The translations under genes and the position numbers were made by a program. Shown in pieces: positions 1-5,030 of a stretch of DNA of 5,030 nt. Position 1 is the first letter of the stretch. Each line of letters starts with the position of its first letter. Below the pieces are notes generated by a model that worked only from the letters and a program-made list of their open reading frames with translations, did not search any database and was not told the DNA's origin. Source of the stretch: an uncultured Rhizobiaceae group bacterium. Its GTDB lineage: Bacteria; Pseudomonadota; Alphaproteobacteria; Rhizobiales; Rhizobiaceae. Location: positions 1 through 5,030 of the forward strand of contig CALFBU010000033.1 of NCBI GenBank assembly GCA_937951455.1, read 5' to 3'.

Positions 1-236
1 AATCTCCAAACCTCGATCCAGAACCAATGAAGAAGCTGTATGGTCTAACAAATGCTGAAGCCGAACTCGTAGGCTTTTTAACAAGCGGTATGAGTGAACA
101 AGAAATATCTGAAACCCGAAACGTAACACTAGGTACAACAAAAAACCAAAGAAAGTCTGTATATTATAAAACTGGTGTAACTAGCAGGGCGCATCTCATT
201 AGGAAATCAGTTTCGGTCACACCACCAATTCTATAG
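1..236 (+). CDS. LuxR-family (GerE-type HTH) transcriptional regulator, C-terminal part only
   Basis: This is the DNA-binding end of a LuxR-type regulator, cut at the window's left edge. The reading frame is open from base 3 (eight codons precede the first ATG at 27) and ends at TAG 234-236, giving 77 visible residues. Seen directly: a four-helix GerE pattern beginning LTNAEAELVGFL, then SGMSEQEIS, the recognition-helix region TLGTTKNQRKSVY, then the closing KTGVTSRAHLIR. The KTGV ending and the NQ-K-S spacing resemble regulators common in alphaproteobacteria. The ATG at 27 lies directly before the HTH, so it is almost certainly internal. The sensor or receiver part is outside the window, so the signal and targets cannot be inferred. 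GC is about 40%, lower than xerC next to it, which may reflect acquisition by transfer. An alternative is a stand-alone short HTH protein starting at 27, but no ribosome binding site precedes that ATG. Confidence 0.82.
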   Translation, partial: SPNLDPEPMKKLYGLTNAEAELVGFLTSGMSEQEISETRNVTLGTTKNQRKSVYYKTGVTSRAHLIRKSVSVTPPIL

Positions 237-249
237 TACTCTCTTGTGA

Positions 250-279
250 TTGAGGATTTAATGCAATCTTTTGTATAAA
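250..279 (+). promoter_or_regulatory. Candidate sigma70-type promoter for xerC
   Basis: TTGAGG at 250-255 (4 of 6 matches to TTGACA) is followed after 18 bases by TATAAA at 274-279 (5 of 6 matches to TATAAT). Transcription would begin near 286, leaving a leader of about 58 bases before the xerC ATG at 344. The region is about 32% GC, as expected for a promoter gap. A second TATAGA-like box at 283-288 has no good upstream partner. This is read by eye only; AT-rich DNA produces such matches by chance. Confidence 0.35.
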
Positions 280-343
280 TGCTATAGACACACTCTTTAC
301 AAGCTTTCACCATTCCCTAACCATATCGCGTTAACCTGCGCGC

Positions 344-1300
344 ATGACACAAAATCCAGACAAAGAACAATTCCTTATTTACTGCGCACCTCGGCTTGCG
401 CGGGAAAAGGTTGCGTGGCTTGCTTGGGCTTCCGATCAAAAGCGGATGTCGCCCAAGACATTGGATGCTTATGAGCGCGATGTTCGCCAGTTCTTGATGC
501 ATTTGACGGGGCATGTGGGGGAACCGGCTGATATTGCCGATGTTGCTGACCTCAAGCCGTTGGACATGCGTGGGTTTATGGCTCGACGCCGTGAGGGTGG
601 GGTTGAAGCTCGTACCCTTGGGCGCGGACTTGCGGGCATTCGTTCGTTCATTCGGTTTTTGGAAAAGAAAGGTCTAGCAAATTCTGCAGGGCTTTCAGCA
701 ACACGTTCGCCCAAACAGCCCAAGACCCTGCCGAAAGCCTTGCCAGCGTCACAGGCCATGAAGCTGACGAAAGCAGGTGAGCATTTGTCCGAGATGCCGT
801 GGATTGCGGCTCGTGATGCGGCTGTTATGACGCTTTTATACGGTTGTGGACTTCGCATCGGTGAAGCGCTTTCGCTTACACCAAACATGATGAAATCGGC
901 TCACAAAGGCAGCATTCGCGTCACGGGCAAGGGTGGGGTGACGCGTCTTGTACCAGTTCTGCCGCAAGTGGTTGAGGCGGTTGAAGCTTACATAAAGCTT
1001 TGTCCTTATGTGATGGACGGCGATGATATTCTGTTTCGCGGTGCAAAAGGTGGGGCGTTGCAACCTGCCATTGTGCAAAAGACCATGCGGGTTTTGCGTG
1101 GCGCATTGGGTCTGCCCGACAGTGCCACGCCGCACGCACTTCGCCATTCCTTTGCAACGCATTTGCTGGCGGGTGGCGGTGACCTTCGTACCATTCAGGA
1201 ATTGTTGGGTCACGCGAGTTTGTCGACTACGCAGATTTATACCAGTGTGGATACATCGCGGCTGATGGATATTTACGACAAGGCTCACCCGCGCGCTTAA
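344..1300 (+). CDS. xerC: Tyrosine recombinase XerC
   Basis: XerC is a cytoplasmic tyrosine recombinase that, with XerD, resolves chromosome dimers at the dif site near the terminus. The 318-residue product has an N-terminal SAM-like core-binding domain (about 20-108, with MSPKTLDAYERDVRQF) and a C-terminal catalytic domain (about 140-310). All catalytic residues are present: Arg171 in GCGLRIGEAL, Lys196 in VTGKGG, His264 and Arg267 in PHALRHSFATHLL, His290 in LLGHASLSTT, and the nucleophile Tyr299 in QIYT. Length is normal for alphaproteobacterial XerC. The start is tightly bounded: an in-frame TAA lies at 332-334 and ATG 344 is the first start codon after it. There is no clear Shine-Dalgarno sequence (CCTGCGCGC precedes the ATG), so initiation may be weak. 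GC is about 54% in sampled lines, clearly above the preceding LuxR fragment. XerD is the main alternative, but the LSLTP and STTQIYTSVDTSRL region and the overall sequence read as XerC. A phage integrase is unlikely given the housekeeping form. Confidence 0.93.
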   Translation: MTQNPDKEQFLIYCAPRLAREKVAWLAWASDQKRMSPKTLDAYERDVRQFLMHLTGHVGEPADIADVADLKPLDMRGFMARRREGGVEARTLGRGLAGIRSFIRFLEKKGLANSAGLSATRSPKQPKTLPKALPASQAMKLTKAGEHLSEMPWIAARDAAVMTLLYGCGLRIGEALSLTPNMMKSAHKGSIRVTGKGGVTRLVPVLPQVVEAVEAYIKLCPYVMDGDDILFRGAKGGALQPAIVQKTMRVLRGALGLPDSATPHALRHSFATHLLAGGGDLRTIQELLGHASLSTTQIYTSVDTSRLMDIYDKAHPRA

Positions 1301-1385
1301 AGGGAAAATATATTCATACATTATTTACTTTGCTGATTCATTCAATATCCAACCTTTTGAGCTATATCGGCTTGATAAGAATTAT

Positions 1386-1392
1386 GGAGAAG
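1386..1392 (+). promoter_or_regulatory. Ribosome binding site deciding the start of the TraB/GumN gene
   Basis: GGAGAAG at 1386-1392 is the only purine-rich Shine-Dalgarno candidate. Its GGAG core lies 11 bases before ATG 1401 and 5 bases before an in-frame TTG at 1395. Both starts are usable; ATG is preferred by codon, TTG by spacing. The G at 1386 also closes an out-of-frame ATG (1384-1386) that opens a four-codon frame ending at TGA 1396-1398. Confidence 0.5.
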
Positions 1393-1400
1393 CATTGATC

Positions 1401-2453
1401 ATGCGTTTTGAGTCTGTTTGCGAAAAAAGCCTGTTTGTTTTGGGCGCTTTAAAAGTCTTGCTTGTGATTGCCTTTTTTGTAGGCGCTAATTTGGGTTTGC
1501 CAAATCAGGCAGCCGCCCAAAGTGATGCTTCTTGCAAAGGGAATAATCTGCTTGAAAAACTAAAGGCAGAAGACAGTGCTGCGTATGAGCGTATTGTTGC
1601 GGAAGCCTCTGGTGTTATGAATGCCAATTCTATTTTCTGGAAAGTTGAAAAGGAAGGTCAAAAGCCTTCATGGCTTTTTGGGACGATGCACATGGCGGAT
1701 CCTGAAATCGCGACTTTGAGAGAAGATGTTAAAGCGGCAATTCTTGGCAGCGATACATTGGTAATTGAATCAGTTGAAGCACTTGATCCGGTTGCTGCGC
1801 AAAAAGCCATGGGCGGTTTGGCGCATTTGACGCTTTTGACAGAAGGCACTCTGCGCGATTTGGTCGAAGATGATCTGGAAGATGAACTCGAAGCAGCGGT
1901 TACCGTTCGAGGCATTCCGATGCCTCTAGCGGATCGGATGCAGCCATGGTTAATCGCAACGACCATTTCCTTGCCGGTTTGTGAATTACAAAGAAAACAG
2001 TCCGGTGCAAAGGTATTGGATGCGGCACTGGCTGAATTTGCACAAACCTCCGGCATCGAGGTTAAAGGGCTGGAGACAATCGCCGAACAGCTGAAAGCCT
2101 TGGCCTCCCTGCCTGAATCCTATCACGTTTCGGCTCTGGAAGAGACGCTTGCATCAGGCGATCTTGCGGTTGATATGATTGAAACGCTTAAGCAGAGTTA
2201 TCTTGAGGGTAATATGGGTTTTGTATTTCCGCTGATGAAGGAAGTCATGCCAAAATCGGGTAGCGGCGAAGGTGCGCTTCAACTGCAAGAAGAATTGATT
2301 GATAAACGCAATGTTCTTATGGCTGAACGTTCAGAAGAAATTTTAAAAGCCGGTTCAACCTTCATTGCTGTAGGTGCATTGCATTTGCCGGGTGAGACCG
2401 GACTGGTAAAGCTTCTGCGCGATGACGGCTATACAGTGACGCCTGTTCAATAA
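1401..2453 (+). CDS. Exported TraB/GumN-family protein
   Basis: The product has 350 residues from ATG 1401; an in-frame TTG at 1395 would add two residues. It opens with a signal peptide: a hydrophobic stretch at about 11-30 and an Ala-Ala-Ala site before Gln40, so the mature protein is probably periplasmic. There is no lipobox before Cys45. The family signatures are the N-terminal SWLFGTMHMADPE segment (GxxH-type His97), Glu123 in VIESVE, GLETIAEQ at 223-230, RNVLMAER at 303-310, and a second GxxH in VGALHLPGETGL (His328). Known for the family: TraB/PrgY/GumN proteins are related to the Tiki metalloproteases and the two GxxH motifs are thought to be metal ligands; the bacterial function is not established, and the name GumN comes from a xanthan gene cluster without a proven enzymatic role. 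The DASCKGNNLLEKLKAEDSAAY stretch near the mature N-terminus matches my recollection of rhizobial homologues. A gap of 94-100 bases after xerC and 82 before the channel gene allows co-transcription. Protease activity is inference. Confidence 0.87.
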   Translation: MRFESVCEKSLFVLGALKVLLVIAFFVGANLGLPNQAAAQSDASCKGNNLLEKLKAEDSAAYERIVAEASGVMNANSIFWKVEKEGQKPSWLFGTMHMADPEIATLREDVKAAILGSDTLVIESVEALDPVAAQKAMGGLAHLTLLTEGTLRDLVEDDLEDELEAAVTVRGIPMPLADRMQPWLIATTISLPVCELQRKQSGAKVLDAALAEFAQTSGIEVKGLETIAEQLKALASLPESYHVSALEETLASGDLAVDMIETLKQSYLEGNMGFVFPLMKEVMPKSGSGEGALQLQEELIDKRNVLMAERSEEILKAGSTFIAVGALHLPGETGLVKLLRDDGYTVTPVQ

Positions 2454-2524
2454 AGCCAGGTTGCTGACGCGGTATTTACTCGAATTTCAAAACTGAATCA
2501 TGTATAGGCTATCTTCATTAACTT

Positions 2525-2529
2525 GAAGG
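2525..2529 (+). promoter_or_regulatory. Ribosome binding site of the MscS-family channel gene
   Basis: GAAGG at 2525-2529 lies 6 bases before ATG 2536, ideal spacing, and supports this start. The start also places a clean signal peptide at the N-terminus. A TATAGG box at 2503-2508 sits just upstream, but I find no convincing -35 partner, so an independent promoter remains uncertain. Confidence 0.6.
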
Positions 2530-2535
2530 TTTGCA

Positions 2536-4944
2536 ATGATCCGTTTTTTATCCACTCTGCTGTTTGTCATTTCACTATCGCTTGGCGCGATTATAGCGAA
2601 CAATGTGCAGGCGCAAACGACGACGGTAAATACCAGCACCACGCCTGCTATTCCCGATTTGCAACAGGCGGAAGTGGATCTTGCCTCGTGGGCGGGAATA
2701 CTCGATTCGATCACACAAGGTCTTGGGCGCGAAGGGCTTCGCGCCAACGAGCTTGATGACTTTTTTGCCGAAGCCGAACGCATCAGAACCTTGGCCAATG
2801 CGGAAATTGCCAAATTACAGCCGCGTGCCGACCAGTTACAGCAGCAGCTTGCCGAATTGGGTGAAGCACCTGCAGAAGGCCAGCCACCCGAATCTGAAGA
2901 CGTTCAGGCGCGTCGTGCGGATCTTAACCAGCAATTTGCAAAAGTCGACGCGGATGTGAAAGCTGCCCGTCTTGCCGCAGTTAGGGCTCAACAGGTTCAA
3001 CGCACAATCAATCAAGAGCGGCAATCGCGGTTTTTCAGTTCAATCTCTGCGCGCGACAAATCCATTCTCACCACAAATTTTTGGGGTAAATTTATTGGTG
3101 GATTTAAAAGCTATTACAGAAGCCTCACTCTTCTTTTTGATGATTCCCTATCGATCATGTTCAAGGAATTTAAAAAGAAGCCTTGGAAAATTTTGGCACT
3201 TATATTTTTCCTTTCACTGTTTGCGTTGATTTATATTCGGGCAAGAAGATTTCTTGCGCCAAGATTAAGCAATGATGAGATGTCTGATGGAGAGCAGGAT
3301 TTTTTCAGCTCTCGATTTGCCAGATTTTGTCGACAAGGGATTTTGCCTGTCGTTCTGATTTACGCGATCTATGAGCTGTTTTGGATTTTGTTCCTGCTAA
3401 CGGAGCGGTTCGCACAATTTTTGATGGGCATTCTCATCGCGATGTGTTTTTACATCGTCGCGATTGTACTCTTGCGCATCATTCTTACGCCCAACTTGCA
3501 AGGTGAGCGTATAGCCAATGTTTCAGATCTGGCTGCTCAAAAAATCTCAAAGATCGTTGTCTTCGGTTTGGCTATCGCGTTTTTCATATCAGTCATGAAT
3601 ACAACATCCGTTGTGCTCTTCTCACCAGTTGAAGTGACGGTGGGATTGAGTTTCTTGTCCGCTTTAGTGATTGGCATCATGTCGCTTTCGATATTGTGGA
3701 TCTACTACAAGGATGGCAGCAAGCGGGCGAAATTGCTTGATGCGCAACGAAAAGCCAATCTTTGGTTTTACCTCAATATCATTGTATGGGTTGTCAGTGT
3801 TGGCATTGTTGGTTCAGCCTTGTTTGGCTACGTCGCCATGGCAGAGTTTTTATCTCAACAATTGGTCTTTGGGCTCATCGTTGTGGGTGTAGCATGGCTC
3901 TTCTTAAGATCCATTGATGCCTTGTTTGCAATTCCAACGTCAGAGCAACAAGCCGAAGCTGCCAGTCTGTCCGGTGATGCAACAGATGTTTCAGCCAACC
4001 AGTATTCTATTCTTGGCACGGGCGTTTTAAAACTCATTGTCTATCTGGCGGCAGGTATACTTTTGATGTTGCCTTGGGGCTATCGCACAAGTGACTTTTT
4101 CCAACTCTTCAAAAACCTTTTCTTTGGTTTCGAGGTTGGCGGCTTAAGCATTTCGCTATCGACAATTTTGCTGGCGCTGGGTCTTTTCTTTGTCGGCTAC
4201 ACGGTGACCGTTGCACTGCGCAGCTGGCTAAACAACAAACTTCTTCCGACAACCAAACTTGATATTGGTATCAGCAATTCAATTTCTACCGTATTTGGAT
4301 ATATCGGTTTTATTCTAGCTGCTATTTTGGGTGTCAGCGCTGCGGGCTTTGATTTGTCCAATCTGGCAATCGTTGCAGGTGCGCTTTCTGTTGGCGTTGG
4401 TTTTGGTCTGCAAAGTATCGTCAATAACTTTGTTTCAGGTCTTATTCTGCTAGCCGAAAGACCCATCAAGGCAGGCGACTGGATTGTAACTTCGGGTGGC
4501 GAAGGTACTGTTAAAAAAATCTCTGTGCGCTCTACCGAGATTGAAACCTTTGACCGTGCCACAGTTATTGTTCCAAACTCGACCCTGATTACCGATAACG
4601 TAACAAACTGGACACATGAAAACAAAACCGGTCGTATCATCATTCCTGTTGGGGTGGGTTACGATAGTGATCCCAAACAAGTCGAGGAAATCCTGCTGCG
4701 ATGTGCAAAGGAGCACAGGCTTGTCTTGGGCAGACCTGCACCCGCCGTATTCTTCATGGATTTCGGTGCAAGTTCGTTAGACTTTCAGCTTCGATGTTTC
4801 CTTGCGGATATCAACAACAGTTTATCGGTAAGCAGTGAGTTACGATTTGCTGTTTTGGCCGCACTTCGTGAGGCGCAAATTGAAATTCCATTCCCTCAAA
4901 ACGATGTTCACATTCGCAGTGATGCTACCAAACGTTCCAAATAG
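2536..4944 (+). CDS. Large MscS-family mechanosensitive ion channel with DUF3772-like periplasmic domain
   Basis: An 802-residue inner-membrane channel of the MscS superfamily, expected to open under membrane tension and release solutes on hypo-osmotic shock. In order: a signal peptide (1-26, cleavage likely after VQA); a periplasmic region (27 to about 190) rich in Ala, Gln, Glu and Arg with coiled-coil character at about 85-160, whose end (about 120-183, finishing in SILTTNFW) looks like DUF3772; then about eleven hydrophobic segments near 217-235, 267-288, 293-316, 338-360, 366-391, 407-432, 438-460, 496-514, 538-562, 583-604 and 611-637. The last is the pore helix, with the hallmark GVGFGLQSIVNNFVSGLILL and then AERPIKAGDWI. 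The cytoplasmic beta domain and C-terminal alpha/beta domain follow (about 645-790; VIVPNSTLITDNVTNW and VGVGYDSDPKQVEEIL). By alignment by eye, the E. coli MscS seal leucines 105 and 109 fall at Val619 and Phe623, and Gly113 at Ser627. It is far longer than E. coli MscS (286 residues) and shorter than MscK or MscM (about 1100). Its gating properties cannot be read from sequence. Confidence 0.93.
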   Translation: MIRFLSTLLFVISLSLGAIIANNVQAQTTTVNTSTTPAIPDLQQAEVDLASWAGILDSITQGLGREGLRANELDDFFAEAERIRTLANAEIAKLQPRADQLQQQLAELGEAPAEGQPPESEDVQARRADLNQQFAKVDADVKAARLAAVRAQQVQRTINQERQSRFFSSISARDKSILTTNFWGKFIGGFKSYYRSLTLLFDDSLSIMFKEFKKKPWKILALIFFLSLFALIYIRARRFLAPRLSNDEMSDGEQDFFSSRFARFCRQGILPVVLIYAIYELFWILFLLTERFAQFLMGILIAMCFYIVAIVLLRIILTPNLQGERIANVSDLAAQKISKIVVFGLAIAFFISVMNTTSVVLFSPVEVTVGLSFLSALVIGIMSLSILWIYYKDGSKRAKLLDAQRKANLWFYLNIIVWVVSVGIVGSALFGYVAMAEFLSQQLVFGLIVVGVAWLFLRSIDALFAIPTSEQQAEAASLSGDATDVSANQYSILGTGVLKLIVYLAAGILLMLPWGYRTSDFFQLFKNLFFGFEVGGLSISLSTILLALGLFFVGYTVTVALRSWLNNKLLPTTKLDIGISNSISTVFGYIGFILAAILGVSAAGFDLSNLAIVAGALSVGVGFGLQSIVNNFVSGLILLAERPIKAGDWIVTSGGEGTVKKISVRSTEIETFDRATVIVPNSTLITDNVTNWTHENKTGRIIIPVGVGYDSDPKQVEEILLRCAKEHRLVLGRPAPAVFFMDFGASSLDFQLRCFLADINNSLSVSSELRFAVLAALREAQIEIPFPQNDVHIRSDATKRSK

Positions 4945-5030
4945 CTGTCTTTTTTGATGTATCGTTTGAGCGTAACTTTAATGCGTTTCAGGCGGTTTAA
5001 TTCATCGGTAATTTCCAGCGCTGTGGCGGT
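4908..5030 (-). CDS. Probable C-terminal end of an unidentified minus-strand gene, converging on the channel gene
   Basis: On the minus strand one frame is open from the window edge at 5030 down to TGA at 4910-4908, giving 40 residues; the other two minus frames stop within about 35 bases of the edge. The peptide reads TATALEITDELNRLKRIK, continues VTLKRYIKKDSYLERLVASL and ends RM. It is charged, helix-forming, and has the composition of a real protein tail. It overlaps the last 37 bases of the channel gene in the antisense direction. I do not recognise the family, and 40 residues are too few to assign one. A competing plus-strand frame from ATG 4957 is also open to the edge, but its peptide is a less protein-like mix of Arg, Ser and Val and has no ribosome binding site, so the minus-strand reading is preferred. 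Confidence 0.5.
   Translation of the reverse strand, partial: TATALEITDELNRLKRIKVTLKRYIKKDSYLERLVASLRM

Noticed and set aside
344..1300. The recombinase as a phage or island integrase, with the low-GC LuxR gene as cargo.
   Set aside because: Sequence and length match housekeeping XerC; no attachment-site repeat, tRNA gene or phage gene is visible in the window.
469..1321. Long minus-strand open frames (139 and 161 codons) opposite xerC.
   Set aside because: They lie antisense to a gene with a full catalytic motif set; their peptides are low-complexity, rich in Arg, Ser and Pro or Cys and His, and resemble no family.
1306..1335. AT-rich stretch after xerC with ACATTATTTACTTT, faintly like the XerD arm of a dif site.
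   Set aside because: The matching XerC arm and central spacer are missing and the match is short; dif normally lies near the terminus and need not be beside xerC.
1339..1368. CTATAT at 1362-1367 as the -10 box of a promoter for the TraB/GumN gene.
   Set aside because: No acceptable -35 element lies 16-19 bases upstream (ATTCAA-like sequence only), so it is too weak to list as a feature.
1658..2056. Minus-strand frame of 132 codons opposite the TraB/GumN gene.
   Set aside because: Serine-rich antisense translation of a clear family member; no ribosome site or recognisable motif.
4197..4643. Minus-strand frame of 148 codons opposite the MscS pore region.
   Set aside because: It mirrors the strongly conserved channel core, which explains the lack of stops; no protein-like features of its own.
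4945..4960. T-run at 4950-4955 as an intrinsic terminator for the channel gene.
   Set aside because: No GC-rich inverted repeat precedes it; the bases read better as AAA-AAA lysine codons of the minus-strand frame.

Overview
The window looks like ordinary chromosomal DNA of an alphaproteobacterium, most likely a member of the Hyphomicrobiales (Rhizobiales) with a moderate GC content (roughly 45-50% by hand counts of sample lines). This rests on three protein families with rhizobial features: a XerC recombinase with a complete catalytic set, a secreted TraB/GumN-family protein with the rhizobial-type N-terminus, and a large MscS channel with a DUF3772-like periplasmic domain. No species can be named from the sequence alone.

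Layout. 1-236: the C-terminal end of a LuxR-type (GerE) helix-turn-helix regulator, cut by the window start and distinctly AT-richer (about 40% GC) than the gene after it. 237-343: an AT-rich intergenic gap with a plausible sigma70-type promoter. 344-1300: xerC, tyrosine recombinase. 1301-1394: an AT-rich gap with no clear terminator and at best a weak promoter. 1401-2453: exported TraB/GumN-family protein. 2454-2535: a short gap with a ribosome binding site. 2536-4944: an MscS-family mechanosensitive channel of 802 residues. 4908-5030: the probable C-terminal end of a minus-strand gene that converges on the channel gene and overlaps its last 37 bases.

How the genes relate. xerC, the TraB/GumN gene and the channel gene lie on the same strand with gaps of 100 bases or less and no recognisable intrinsic terminator between them, so partial co-transcription is possible. 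They do not form an obvious single pathway. XerC acts in the cytoplasm on chromosome dimer resolution. The other two products are envelope proteins, one secreted and one in the inner membrane. I see no mobile element, CRISPR array, RNA gene or defence system. The points most worth checking are the convergent overlap at the right edge, the compositional break after the LuxR tail, and the architecture of the large channel.
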